This document shows, in pieces, positions 39,377-48,889 of a stretch of DNA of 64,000 bases. Within the stretch, counting starts at the first letter, position 1, and each line of letters opens with the position of its first letter. The position numbers and the translations under genes were made by a program. Under the pieces are notes generated by a model. The model had not been told where the DNA came from. It saw only the letters and a list, made by a program, of their open reading frames with translations, and searched no databases. The stretch lies in the NCBI RefSeq assembly GCF_022230885.1, contig NZ_JAKGCT010000004.1:1984001-2048000 (forward strand), in the 5' to 3' direction. This DNA is from Paenalcaligenes niemegkensis. GTDB lineage: Bacteria; Pseudomonadota; Gammaproteobacteria; Burkholderiales; Burkholderiaceae_B.

Positions 39377-40086
39377 TCAATCATTTCTCCCCTTTAATAC
39401 TGCAGGCGCTTCCAACCCTGCTGAAACAAAAGCCACGATCTGATCAAAAATTTCTGTAGTGTTATTAGGATCACAAATATCCGGAGCTAGCTCTTCAAGC
39501 CGATGTGTATCAGAAAATGCATACATATATGCTCCAATCATCAAGACCACTCTCCAATACACATCACGTACCGATATTCCCGGCAAGATTTCCTTGGGGA
39601 TTAGAACGTATTGCTGTGTCGAACGATCATATGCTTCATTACGAAGTTTATAAGAAATTTCCGCGGGCTCCGTGTGCAGTCGTGCCTGCAAACGTAAAAA
39701 CCGACGGCCACCTGGCGTCTCTCTCAGCGCAATAGTTGGAGCCAAAAAAGCCTTTACAACTTCTGATGTATTCACAGGATATGCGGACTCTCGCAGCGCG
39801 TTCAATCTCTCTAGGCGCTGGTCTGAAATTACTTTCCCTCGGCGAATGAATACAGCTTCATACAAACCGTATTTGGAGCCGTAATAATAATTAATCAGGG
39901 CCTGAGTCACCGCCGCCTTCTCTGCAATTTCTCGTAACGTTGTCCCTGCGTATCCAACCTCCGAAAACTCCTCTTCTGCGGCGTCGAGTATTCGTTCAGA
40001 AGCGTTATCACCCACCCCCTCAGGACGTCCAGGCTTGTCACGTTTTACCCATTTTTTTCCTGATTTACTACTTTTGTACGTGCCAT
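39377..40086 (-). CDS. TetR-family regulator of the pyridine module (frameshifted in 40052-40058)
   Basis: TetR-type repressor. The helix-turn-helix lies in GYAGTTLREIAEKAAVTQALINYYYGSKYGLYEAVF, preceded by ASERILDAAEEEFSEVG; the C-terminal ligand domain is helical. The frame as given opens only at an internal GTG (40015). Adding one A opposite the seven-T run 40052-40058 extends it to an ATG at 40086 behind GAGGA, adding a basic arm (KRDKPGRPEGVGDN) typical of TetR proteins. Repaired length 236 residues. It is the only regulator inside the repeat-bounded module and lies after the monooxygenase on the same strand, so it probably controls the module. Confidence 0.85.
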
Positions 40087-40266
40087 GCGTTCCTCACTAA
40101 TTCGTTCCGATCTATCTTTGCGTCCCCGCTGCACTGAGCAATCACAGATGTTGCCCCAACAAAGGGCCACTTAATCCATCGAAGCCGCGCACAACCATGG
40201 GAAGAGGCGAGTTTGCCTTTTATCTGATTATGAAAAAAAGGCAAACGCCCCTATATGGCTAATACA

Positions 40267-41474
40267 TCAAGCTGTTTCTTTTGTTGAGAGAAAATCAGTA
40301 GCGTTATAAGCATATACCCAATCAGTTTTAATTCCCCCGCATGTGGATCTATTTGCTGTTGCCGACGATACTCCTCGTCACGCTTAGCCTTCTCCTCATC
40401 AGACAAATGATAAGTACGTCCCCGCTCACGAGCCTCTAGTTGGACGCGGCTAGTGCGCGGGAGACGTTCCTCTTCATATAAGCGCAGTGCCTGAGCCAAA
40501 TTTTCAGGATGGACTGCTGCTAGAGATTTCGCCAGCACATAAGCATCCTCGATGGCCATGGCAGCACCCTGTGACAGGAAAGGCAACATGGGGTGGGCGG
40601 CATCACCCAGCAGAGTCACCCGTCCCTTACTCCAAGTCGGCATGGGGTCACGATCAAACAGACCCCAGCGGTATACCTCCTGAACCTGTTCAAACAGACG
40701 GGTGATATTTGGATGCCACCCAGCAAAATCCTTTAGCATGCTTTCACGAGAACTCTGTACATTCCACGACTCTTCCACCCAGTCATCGCTTTCATTGACA
40801 GCGACAATATTGACAGCTTTTCCACCGCTAACATAGTACGTCACGATATGGCTATGCGGTCCAAGCCAAAAAGATGCTTCTGGGGCTACGTAATCCACTA
40901 CGCCATCTACCGGCACCACAGCGCGATAACACATGTTACCTGTGTACCGCGGGTTTTCTTCCCCAAATAAGGATCGACGCACCTCGGACCGTACACCATC
41001 AGCGCCTACTATCAGGTCGGCTTCAAAAACAGAACCGTCTGCGAACTGCGCGACGGCCTTTTCGGCCGTCTGAGACACGTCTGTACATTGGGCGTTGAAT
41101 GATACTTTGGTATTGCCTAATAGATCAGTCAATAAATGGTGCAAATCCGCGCGATGCACATGAAAAAATTCGGCACCGTAGCGCTGTGGACATTCGTCCT
41201 TGAGGGGTATGCGGAATTTCTCTTCAGCATCTCTCCAATCTCTTCCTACTAGAGCCTCTGGCAAGAACCCTATCCGCTCCAACTCCTCATGCGCACCTAA
41301 AGCATCCAAAACCTTCACGGCATTTGGCGTCACTTGTATGCCCGCCCCCACCTCTCCAAAAGCGGCCGCCCGTTCGAACAAATGAACTTCTACACCTCGC
41401 TGACTCAAGGCGGAAGCCAACGCTACTCCACCTATGCCTCCACCGATAATACCGACTTTGAATTGTTTACTCAT
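40267..41474 (-). CDS. FAD-dependent aromatic (pyridine) monooxygenase, HpaM-like candidate (probable frameshift near 40312)
   Basis: Class A flavin monooxygenase. FAD motif KVGIIGGGIGGVALASAL at the N-terminus (start ATG 41474), the DG motif ADLIVGADGVRSEVRR, and the GD motif GRVTLLGDAAHPMLPFLSQG. The frame as given reads to 40251 with an odd hydrophobic tail. One extra base near 40312 gives LIGYDAYNATDFLSTKETA ending at 40269-40267, which parallels the [12 protein letters not shown] tail of NicC, so I prefer 402 residues. It is clearly not a NicC duplicate. Being next to 2,5-dihydroxypyridine genes, it probably makes that ring by decarboxylative hydroxylation. The known 5-hydroxypicolinate 2-monooxygenase HpaM of Pusillimonas is a candidate homolog, from memory only. 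Confidence 0.8.
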
Positions 41475-41553
41475 AGACCTAACCCTTGTCTGCCGACTTG
41501 TCCAAATAGAATTAAATGATCGGACAAATAATAAAAATAAGAAATCTGATAAC

Positions 41554-42171
41554 TCACGAAACAAGCAACGTGCGTAACGCTGAATACGGCATTACTTCTC
41601 CGTACTTTTGCCTGATATCAAATAAGCTTGCGTCATGAGGACCACTTGCCCGATCACCCACACAATCCTCCAGAACAAAAGGCCTAAAACCATAAGACAT
41701 GGCGTCTACTGCCGTTGCCCGAACACAACCACTCGTCGTTGCCCCGGCAATCAATACCGTTTGAACGGCATACTGCGATAACCACGGTGCCAAGCCTGTA
41801 TTAAAGAAAGCAGAAGGCGCCGTTTTACGAACCACTAGTTCCCCCTCAATCGGACGCAACTGATCTACGACTGCACTGGTTGGCTCATGCTCATGCAGCT
41901 TTGTTAACGGTGGCACTTTCAAACCGAATATATTCTTGTCAGATCCATTCTCGGCAAAAACTATGCGACTGTGCGCTACTTTCCATCCCTGTATCCGAGC
42001 ATCTGCCAAGGCGTGCTGCGTATTGGCTATCGCTTGAGTGATGTTACCGCCACCAAAAGCGGCTGGATCAGCAAAACCATTCACAAAGTCCACAATGATC
42101 AAAGCAATGTGCCCTTCAGGACTTAACGTATGCCCAAAGCCTTGGCGACCATAAACTTCAACGTCACTCAT
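41554..42171 (-). CDS. Maleamate amidohydrolase, NicF-like (module copy)
   Basis: 205 residues, isochorismatase-like cysteine hydrolase that converts maleamate to maleate and ammonia. The triad is visible: Asp28 in ALIIVDFVNGF, Lys116 in ELVVRKTAPSAF, and Cys149 in AGATTSGCVRATAVDAM, at the spacing expected for NicF. It begins inside the stop of the X gene (ATGA, AAGGAG upstream) and precedes the monooxygenase by 79 bases. A second copy lies at 54591. The two share the VNGFA-PA-FGGGNI region and most of the active site. Confidence 0.88.
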   Translation of the reverse strand: MSDVEVYGRQGFGHTLSPEGHIALIIVDFVNGFADPAAFGGGNITQAIANTQHALADARIQGWKVAHSRIVFAENGSDKNIFGLKVPPLTKLHEHEPTSAVVDQLRPIEGELVVRKTAPSAFFNTGLAPWLSQYAVQTVLIAGATTSGCVRATAVDAMSYGFRPFVLEDCVGDRASGPHDASLFDIRQKYGEVMPYSALRTLLVS

Positions 42172-43208
42172 GCCAACTCCTTAATAACCTTTCCTTCAAG
42201 TACAACTTCGCGGCCATCTACCAGCACGGTGCAATTACGCATCGGAATATCAATATGGCACGCGGTGGCACGGCTGCCCCCTACCTCGTTGTTCGGGCCG
42301 AAAGAAAACAGAAAATTGCCGGAAAATGCCCGGGCATCCATGCCGATGGTCTGCTCTCGGTCGTACAGGCTCAACGTGGACCAATAGGCTCGGGGCTGAA
42401 GTCCCCAGCCTATATGTGACATAGCATAAGCATCCGGGTCATCAAAAGATGCCATATATTCGTTTAGTAACTCAGCATCCAACCCACCTGTAATAGACGT
42501 CACAAAACCCTTTTCAATCATCATCTCGATTGGTTCCGTGACATATTTCTTCATGGGGAGCAGGATGTCTCCTCTGTCCAAAACGACTCGACCATATGAC
42601 TTATCCTCGTCTGGCCAAGTTAAAACAAACCCGCTGGGCCAGTGATCCCAGCGGCCTGGCTCATCGACAAAGCCATACTCTTTCATCACAGGATACTGGC
42701 CTATAGGCATGATTAAATCCGTGCCTGCTTGCGATAACGCACGCACTTCTTTAGCCCCTTCCAAAACGCGTGCTGATCTTTCCACCCGTTCCTTATCTTC
42801 TTTCGTAGGAACCATACGCACCAGCACCTCCGGTGGCTCGGCCGCCAATAGAATCTTGGTACCAGATTGCAAAATCTCATGTTGCTCGGGCGAGAACAAT
42901 AATGTCATAAGATCCAGCACCAGATCGCTCGCCTGTAAAGCAGCATAGGCGGCGGGGTTATTGGTTAAAGGAGTCGTCCCTAGATAGGCTAGCGCGTCAC
43001 GACTCAACGCTTTTTCTGCATTGACGGGCAGCAAGTCTATCTGCACTTGAGTCGCACCGATGTCTGCCACCGCCTGCTTAGCGGTGGATAAGGTCTGTGG
43101 GTGAGTGTCCTGGCTAGTGAGTATGGTAATCATTTGTCCGGGCTGCACGCCCGATAACGTCAATACTTGCCGCCAAGCTTCTACTAACTGATGGTTTGCA
43201 ACAGCCAT
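42168..43208 (-). CDS. 2,5-dihydroxypyridine 5,6-dioxygenase, NicX-like (module copy)
   Basis: 346 residues, non-haem Fe(II) extradiol dioxygenase with an M29-peptidase-like fold. It opens 2,5-dihydroxypyridine to N-formylmaleamate. Candidate metal/active residues sit at Glu177 (VMKEYGFVDEPG), His265 (SHIGWG), His318 and Asp320 (CHIDIPMR). As I recall, these are the same numbers described for Pseudomonas putida NicX. Good GGAGAAG site before the ATG at 43208. Follows the D gene by 15 bases and overlaps the F gene. The nic cluster encodes a second copy at 55204. Confidence 0.9.
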   Translation of the reverse strand: MAVANHQLVEAWRQVLTLSGVQPGQMITILTSQDTHPQTLSTAKQAVADIGATQVQIDLLPVNAEKALSRDALAYLGTTPLTNNPAAYAALQASDLVLDLMTLLFSPEQHEILQSGTKILLAAEPPEVLVRMVPTKEDKERVERSARVLEGAKEVRALSQAGTDLIMPIGQYPVMKEYGFVDEPGRWDHWPSGFVLTWPDEDKSYGRVVLDRGDILLPMKKYVTEPIEMMIEKGFVTSITGGLDAELLNEYMASFDDPDAYAMSHIGWGLQPRAYWSTLSLYDREQTIGMDARAFSGNFLFSFGPNNEVGGSRATACHIDIPMRNCTVLVDGREVVLEGKVIKELA

Positions 43209-43223
43209 TTTCTTCTCCTGTTT

Positions 43224-44033
43224 TTAAAAACTCTGATTCCAATAGGTAGCCAACTCTCGAAAAAAGCCTTCTTCATCGTCCCAAGGAATCATATGTCCGG
43301 CTTCGGGCACCTTTTGCACAATCAAATCCGCCTTCAATTGCTGTATTTCCTGGATATCTTCGTCTCGTATCACATCGCCACGCCCCGCCACCATCAACGC
43401 CGTAGGAATATCGGATAATTGCCTAAAGTCGGAAATCGCTTCATCTGTATGAAACCACTCATAGCTTTCAATCACGGCGCGCAGATCGCAGCTATGCAGC
43501 CATTGAGCTCGCAGTTGTCTTTGGCCCTCTGTCCAGGTGGGGCAGAACGCTTTCATTTGCTCCGCATCCATTCCTTTACGCGCCAGCTTGATAGAATCCA
43601 CATACCAATTTAGTTGAGCCGGATAACTACGTCGTCCAGGCCCAGAAACAGGTGGATCAACCAAAACCAAAGAAGCTACATCTCTGAGACCACGCGCCAC
43701 AGCTCGCAATGCAATCCTAGCGCCCATCGAATGCCCCAACAGAGTCACATTTTCAAGCTTCATAGCTTGTACAAACGCAGTTACATCATCCGCACAAGCA
43801 TTTACTCCGTAATCAAGCGTCTCCCCGTGTTCAGATAAGCCCCGACCGCGCACATCAAGCACATACACATCAAAGTGTTTGCCAAGACGCTCGGCCACAA
43901 ACCCCCAAGTGGGCGCAGGACTGGTTATTCCTGGCACCAGCAGCAGTGGCGACTTACCACCGCCATAACGCAAATAATGCTGACGAATATGGTTCGCGTG
44001 TACGTTGCCGCCGTAAAGGTAAGTAGAACTCAA
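43224..44033 (-). CDS. N-formylmaleamate deformylase, NicD-like (module copy)
   Basis: 269 residues, alpha/beta hydrolase that releases formate from N-formylmaleamate. The nucleophile elbow is LLGHSMGAR, an oxyanion/cap region VDPPVSGPGRRSYPAQL is conserved with the second copy, and the catalytic His is in AGHMIPWDD. I place the start at TTG 44033, five bases after GGGAGG and just past the livF stop. The resulting MSSTYLYGGNVHANHIRQ aligns with MSHYLYGANVSANGIRQ of the second copy; the ATG at 44054 lies inside livF with no ribosome-binding site. Confidence 0.87.
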   Translation of the reverse strand: MSSTYLYGGNVHANHIRQHYLRYGGGKSPLLLVPGITSPAPTWGFVAERLGKHFDVYVLDVRGRGLSEHGETLDYGVNACADDVTAFVQAMKLENVTLLGHSMGARIALRAVARGLRDVASLVLVDPPVSGPGRRSYPAQLNWYVDSIKLARKGMDAEQMKAFCPTWTEGQRQLRAQWLHSCDLRAVIESYEWFHTDEAISDFRQLSDIPTALMVAGRGDVIRDEDIQEIQQLKADLIVQKVPEAGHMIPWDDEEGFFRELATYWNQSF

Positions 44034-44034
44034 A

Positions 44035-44766
44035 TCAACCTCCCAGATAAGCACTTAATAAATCAGGATCGTTCAGGAGGCTCTGACTTTCTTTTTCCGC
44101 AATCACGCAACCTGTTTCCAGCACATAAGCACGAGAAGCTATACTCAATGCATTGTGTACGTTCTGTTCAACCACCAGAATCGATACGCCATGTCCACTG
44201 ATTTCCCGAATAACCTCAAACACTTCCAATGCCATTTTGGGGCTCAACCCCAACGATGGCTCATCTAAAATAAGAAGCTCGGGCTCTGACATCAGTGCAC
44301 GTGCTATTGCCAGCATCTGCTGTTCACCACCGCTCAATGTGCCTGCTAACTGTCCCGCTCGCTCTTTCAGACGCGGGAAGCGATGGAAAGCGATCCCCTT
44401 CCGTCGTTCGACTTCTGCCTTGCTCTTCAGCAAATAAGCCCCCAGTTCCAAGTTTTCCTCTACACTCATCTCCGGCCAGACATGCCTTTCCTCTGGGCAG
44501 TGGGCTAAGCCCAGCTTCAAAATATTGGCTGGAGTTCTACCTTCAATATTTCTACCTTTCCACAGGACCACGCCAGAAGTTGGCTTTATCAGTCCGGAAA
44601 TGGCGCGTAAGGTGGTGGATTTCCCCGCTCCATTAGCACCTAATATAGCGACTACCTCTCCCTTATTCACGTGCAAGCTAATGCCATGCAGTGCCGTCAG
44701 ATTTCCATAGCCTGCCACCACCTGCTCTACACTTAATAGCGGAGCGTCAGATGAGGGTGTCGTCAT
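44035..44766 (-). CDS. livF: Branched-chain-type ABC transporter ATP-binding protein LivF
   Basis: 243 residues. Walker A GANGAGKST, signature LSGGEQQMLAIARAL, Walker B LLILDEPSLGLSP. Typical LivF features are GLAHCPEERHVWPEMSVEENL and a C-terminal LLNDPDLLSAYLGG. Overlaps livG by 4 bases and abuts the deformylase gene, so it is in the catabolic operon rather than a separate leucine system. Inferred role: energising uptake of a pyridine carboxylate. Confidence 0.92.
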   Translation of the reverse strand: MTTPSSDAPLLSVEQVVAGYGNLTALHGISLHVNKGEVVAILGANGAGKSTTLRAISGLIKPTSGVVLWKGRNIEGRTPANILKLGLAHCPEERHVWPEMSVEENLELGAYLLKSKAEVERRKGIAFHRFPRLKERAGQLAGTLSGGEQQMLAIARALMSEPELLILDEPSLGLSPKMALEVFEVIREISGHGVSILVVEQNVHNALSIASRAYVLETGCVIAEKESQSLLNDPDLLSAYLGG

Positions 44767-45521
44767 GCTGCTTTCCCCATATATGCTTCCAGAACTTCTT
44801 CATTTCGCTGAATTTCAGCAGGCGTTCCACTAGCCAGTTTTTTCCCGAAATTCATGACAACAATATGGTCAGATACCCGCATGATCAAATTCATGTTGTG
44901 CTCCACCAGCAGCAGAGATTCGACCCATTGGTCCGGCAAACGTACTAACAGTTCTGCTAGTGTTTCTGCTTCTCGTGTATTGAGACCTGCAGCAGGTTCA
45001 TCCAACATCAATAATCGTGGGTTTGCTCCCAGAGCGACTCCTACCTCTAACAAGCGCAATTCTCCGCACGACAACGAACCAGCCTGTACATCAGACCGCT
45101 TCTCCAAACCCACTAGCTCAAGTATTTCGTCCGCTGACTGGCTTATGCTGCGCTCATTACGTGCCTGTACCGACCCAGGCCAAAAAGTACGCCACAGTGG
45201 CATACGATCCCGTAAATACTGAGCATGTATCAAATTGTCAAACACCGACAATGAGCGCAGCACATTTGTTTTCTGAAAGGTACGAATTACCCCTAGCTGT
45301 GCCATGCGGCAGGGTTTTCTGGCAGTAACTTCGTGGCCATCCCACAATACCCGGCCCCTTGTTGGCTCATAAAACCCGGTAATAAGATTAAAGCAAGTAG
45401 TCTTACCCGCTCCATTGGGCCCGATCAAGCTGACAATTTGCCCCTTACCTACAGTGAAATCCACATCTTGCACAGCGTGTATACCGCCAAAAGATTTACT
45501 TAATCCACTTACCTCAAGCAT
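44763..45521 (-). CDS. livG: Branched-chain-type ABC transporter ATP-binding protein LivG
   Basis: 252 residues. Walker A GPNGAGKTT, Walker B LLMLDEPAAGLN and the LivG-type GVIRTFQKTNVLRSLSVFDN segment. The ABC signature reads LSCGELRLLEV, a LSxGE variant with Cys in place of the second Gly of LSGGQ. Overlaps livM by 8 bases and livF by 4, so all are coupled. Confidence 0.9.
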   Translation of the reverse strand: MLEVSGLSKSFGGIHAVQDVDFTVGKGQIVSLIGPNGAGKTTCFNLITGFYEPTRGRVLWDGHEVTARKPCRMAQLGVIRTFQKTNVLRSLSVFDNLIHAQYLRDRMPLWRTFWPGSVQARNERSISQSADEILELVGLEKRSDVQAGSLSCGELRLLEVGVALGANPRLLMLDEPAAGLNTREAETLAELLVRLPDQWVESLLLVEHNMNLIMRVSDHIVVMNFGKKLASGTPAEIQRNEEVLEAYMGKAA

Positions 45522-46473
45522 GGCGCACCCTTTTAAATAAAGTACTAAAACGTTGACGCACGTATCCCATCACACCATCAGGAGCGAACAGCACCATCGC
45601 TACCACAATCAGGCCAAATAGCGATAAACGAACCTCCTTAAACTCCCTCAAATACTCTTCCAGTAACGTGACGAGAACAGCTCCCAAGACGGGGCCAATC
45701 AACGTTCCTTTACCACCGAGCAACACGATGATGATCATGGTTGCAGTAAAGGGAAAGCCAAATACTTCAGGTCCTACAAAACTGATATACGTGGCATAGT
45801 ACGCGCCTGCAATTCCAGCCAGAAACGCTGCTACCACGAACACAAACAAAGAATAGCGAAATGGATCGATCCCTATAGATTGCGCGACATAATTGTTTTC
45901 ACGCAGAGTCACAGCTGCTCGTCCAGCACTGGAATAAACCAGGCGGTAACAAATATAAAACGTGATAGCAGCCAGCACGACTCCTAGCATCACGAAGCCC
46001 CGCTTCCCCGACAGCCACTCGTTGACATCCAAAATTGCCGGGTGCTGAACACCAGAAATGCCCATAGGACCATTGGTCAACGCTATCCAGTTGTTAGCCA
46101 GCAAACGCAGCACTTCGGCAAACGCCAAGGTCACGATGACAAAGAACGGGCCACTTAGCCTCAGGGTGATCCTCCCGATCAACCAACCAGCTATCGCCGC
46201 TATTACCGCCGACAAACATACTGCCAAGGTGACAGACATTCCTACTGACGGAGAGCTAAGAATGGCGACGGAATAAGCTCCTAAACCAAAGAACGCAACA
46301 TGTCCCAGAGGGAACTCTCCCACATAGCCCACAATAAGATTTAAGCTACTCGCTAAAATGGAATACAAAAGCACCAGCACCAGAATGTGTAACAAATAGT
46401 CATTTTGCAACAACATCCCTAATACCGCCGCTACGACCAAACTACCAATCAGAAAATTACGTTCGGTTTTCAT
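45514..46473 (-). CDS. livM: Branched-chain-type ABC transporter permease LivM
   Basis: 319 residues with about eight to nine membrane helices. LivM hallmarks are LNLIVGYVGEFPLGHVAFFGLGAY and the cytoplasmic loop AVTLRENNYVAQSIGIDPFRYSLFVFVVAAFLAG. Its ATG (46473) touches the TGA of livH directly. Forms the translocation pore with LivH. Confidence 0.92.
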   Translation of the reverse strand: MKTERNFLIGSLVVAAVLGMLLQNDYLLHILVLVLLYSILASSLNLIVGYVGEFPLGHVAFFGLGAYSVAILSSPSVGMSVTLAVCLSAVIAAIAGWLIGRITLRLSGPFFVIVTLAFAEVLRLLANNWIALTNGPMGISGVQHPAILDVNEWLSGKRGFVMLGVVLAAITFYICYRLVYSSAGRAAVTLRENNYVAQSIGIDPFRYSLFVFVVAAFLAGIAGAYYATYISFVGPEVFGFPFTATMIIIVLLGGKGTLIGPVLGAVLVTLLEEYLREFKEVRLSLFGLIVVAMVLFAPDGVMGYVRQRFSTLFKRVRHA

Positions 46474-47349
46474 TCAGGCTCGCTCCGCTCGAACAGAAAA
46501 CAACCCATAGGGACGAAACAACAGAATCAGGATAACCAAGGCAAAGCCCACCATGTCCACGGTTCCGGTCTGTACAAAACCACCCCATAAAGACTCCGCT
46601 ACTCCTAGAATCAACCCTCCTACAATTGCACCGCCAAAACTGCCCATACCTCCCAGAATCACCACAACAAAAGCCTTTAGGCTGATCAGGCCACCAATAG
46701 ACGCCTGAGCGACATAAATCGACCCCAGCAACATCCCCGAAGTCGCTGTCAGCGCCGCGCCTAGCGCAAAAGTCGAGGCATAAATCGTTGCGGTGTTTAT
46801 GCCTACCAGACTCGCTGCGGTCTGATCCTGGAAGGTCGCACGCATAGCCTTGCCCAGTTTGGTTTTCTGAATTAGCAGGCGAGCACCGACAATCGCCAGA
46901 ATAGAGATAACAACTGCAAAAATCCGCACTTCAGTAATGAAAATCGGCCCAATAAACATTGGGGCGCTTGGAACAGGTGCAATGACTTTCTGGGGTGCTG
47001 TCCCAACTAGCATTAATGCTGTATTGGTAAGAAAAATAGACAGGCCGATAGTCAGTAAAATGCCTGGCTCAGGCCCTCGGTCACGGATGCGTTCAATCAG
47101 AAAACGATCCAATACCCAGCCAAAAGCCCCCATGATCAAAACGACTACCATGAGGCCAATAAAAAAGTTCAACTCCAGTTGCTGGGTTACTATCCAACCC
47201 AGCAACCCACCAATCATGTAAAACTCTCCATGCGCAAAATTCACTAAGCGCATCAAACCAAAGATTAAAGTCAACCCTAATGCTGACAACGCATAAAAGG
47301 TTCCATTGACTAGCCCATTCACTATGAACTGAAACAGCAGATCAAACAC
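46474..47349 (-). CDS. livH: Branched-chain-type ABC transporter permease LivH
   Basis: 291 residues if started at GTG 47349, which has GGAGG six bases upstream. The ATG at 47394 has no such site and adds a non-conserved leader. LivH features are FIVNGLVNGTFYALSALGLTLIFG, GLMRLVNFAHGEFYMIG, ATFQDQTAASLVGINTATIYASTFALG and AFVVVILGGMGSFGGAIVGG. Inner-membrane subunit paired with LivM. Confidence 0.9.
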   Translation of the reverse strand: MFDLLFQFIVNGLVNGTFYALSALGLTLIFGLMRLVNFAHGEFYMIGGLLGWIVTQQLELNFFIGLMVVVLIMGAFGWVLDRFLIERIRDRGPEPGILLTIGLSIFLTNTALMLVGTAPQKVIAPVPSAPMFIGPIFITEVRIFAVVISILAIVGARLLIQKTKLGKAMRATFQDQTAASLVGINTATIYASTFALGAALTATSGMLLGSIYVAQASIGGLISLKAFVVVILGGMGSFGGAIVGGLILGVAESLWGGFVQTGTVDMVGFALVILILLFRPYGLFSVRAERA

Positions 47350-47427
47350 AACGGTCCTCCAAAGGGCAAATGCAAAGATGCCAGGAGCGCTCAACTTATC
47401 GAGATGGGCGCCCCTGTCGGTTGAAAC

Positions 47428-48558
47428 TTAATCAGCCGTAACAGCTGCCTGTGCCACGATCTCAGGCTGGCCATTTCTCAGTTGCACCAAAACGGCATCA
47501 AACCCAAAAGCCTGACGCTTATCGTTGAATTCGAATAAGCCATTTGGCCCTTGATATTTCACGTCGGCCAAAGCCTGCCGAATTTGATCAGGATCAGAAC
47601 TGCCTGCTTGCTCTATGCCATCCATAATGATGCTTAAGGCGTTGTAGCCGGCCACAGAGTACTTTCCTGGCAATTCGCCATATTCCTGCTGATACGCCTG
47701 TACGAATGCCAAATTCTCAGGTCGATCAATCGTATGGGCGTAAGGTACTGCAGCATGTATCCCTTCGGAGGCATCACCTGTCAGCTCTACAAAGTCTGCC
47801 GTTGCCCAGCTACCCACTCCAAATACTTGTGTTTGCAAACCGACTTCTTTCATCTGTTTCACCAAGATTGATCCATCCTGGGTTTCGGCGGCAACAAAAA
47901 CACCGTCCGGCTTCGCCGCTTTTACGCGAGTAAGCATGGTGTAGAAATCTGTTGCACCATGATCGAAATATAGTTTCAGAACTGTTTCTCCGCCCATGGC
48001 CTCAATCTGGGTAGAGAACTCATCCATACCACCACGCCCCCAGTCATCATTGACTCCTATGTAAGCGATCTTTTTAAGCTTCAGTTGATCAACTAAAATC
48101 TCGGCAAAGGCATGAGCCAATAAACCATCTGTTTCAGCTGTGCGGAAAAACCAATCATTATTTCGCTCAGTCAAATCACTTTTGGATGACACTCCAGATA
48201 GCAACGGCACTTTATACTTCTGAGCAACACTCATTGCTGCAATCGTGGCAGAACTGCAAAAAGCCCCAGAGATAATAGAAACCCGATCCTTCTGAATTAA
48301 TTTTTCTGCGGCGTTTACGGTCTTGGAAGGCTGACACTCACCATCCTCTATGATCAACTCAAGCTGTTTACCCAGAACTCCTCCACGAGCATTACGCTCC
48401 TTGACTGCCAGTTTTGACCCATTGACGTCCGCCACACCGTTGTAGGCTACTGAGCCTGATAAAGGCTGTATCAACCCAACCTTAATCGTTTCTGCGTATA
48501 TGGCATTCGTCCCGCTCAGCAGGATACCGAGCAACATAATCGGAACAGTCTTCCTCAC
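47428..48558 (-). CDS. livK: Branched-chain-type ABC transporter substrate-binding protein LivK
   Basis: Periplasmic type-I binding protein, about 376 residues from GTG 48558. AAGGAG lies six bases before that GTG, whereas it directly touches the ATG at 48564. The signal peptide is RKTVPIMLLGILLSGTNAIYA. The mature part starts ETIKVGLIQPLSGSVAYNGVAD and has ELIIEDGECQPSKTVNAAEKLI and SGAFCSSATIAAMS. Members of this subgroup include receptors for aromatic and heterocyclic acids as well as leucine. As first gene of the transporter/X-D-F operon, it probably binds the pyridine substrate of the module (inference). Confidence 0.88.
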   Translation of the reverse strand: MRKTVPIMLLGILLSGTNAIYAETIKVGLIQPLSGSVAYNGVADVNGSKLAVKERNARGGVLGKQLELIIEDGECQPSKTVNAAEKLIQKDRVSIISGAFCSSATIAAMSVAQKYKVPLLSGVSSKSDLTERNNDWFFRTAETDGLLAHAFAEILVDQLKLKKIAYIGVNDDWGRGGMDEFSTQIEAMGGETVLKLYFDHGATDFYTMLTRVKAAKPDGVFVAAETQDGSILVKQMKEVGLQTQVFGVGSWATADFVELTGDASEGIHAAVPYAHTIDRPENLAFVQAYQQEYGELPGKYSVAGYNALSIIMDGIEQAGSSDPDQIRQALADVKYQGPNGLFEFNDKRQAFGFDAVLVQLRNGQPEIVAQAAVTAD

Positions 48559-48806
48559 ATTCATCTCCTTGTTCACTCTTTTTTGATGTAAATCGAATGC
48601 AGCAATGAAAATATTAACTAACTAACCAATAAATAAAAATATGGTACATACCCTAGGCCAAAATTTAAGGCGGTCCTTTCCTGTAAGGTTTTTTACATAG
48701 ACAGCTCAGCGTCTTACTCACAGTAACTAAGACGTTCGAACAGATGAATAGATAAGCTGAATAGTACGCACAGGTAAGTCAACCTCACCCTGCCTCGTAG
48801 AAAGAC

Positions 48807-48843
48807 AAACGGCAGAAATCGTGTTGAAACAGCTGAGCGATAA
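48807..48843 (+). repeat. 37-bp direct repeat, right copy (remnant of the diguanylate cyclase 3' end)
   Basis: 36 of 37 bases match 39331-39367, including the terminal GAGCGATAA stop. Immediately left of it only a weak, gapped similarity to the cyclase gene remains; right of the TAA there is none. There is no cyclase gene here, so this is an orphan gene tail lying 129 bases before nicE. Confidence 0.92.
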
Positions 48844-48889
48844 GCTCGTCCACGGCTCCTTATCTGAGCATGACATTTTGTGATGGCAC

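Noticed and set aside
39377..48558. A transposon or insertion sequence carrying the module
   Set aside because: No transposase, integrase or terminal inverted repeats were seen; only the direct repeats support insertion.
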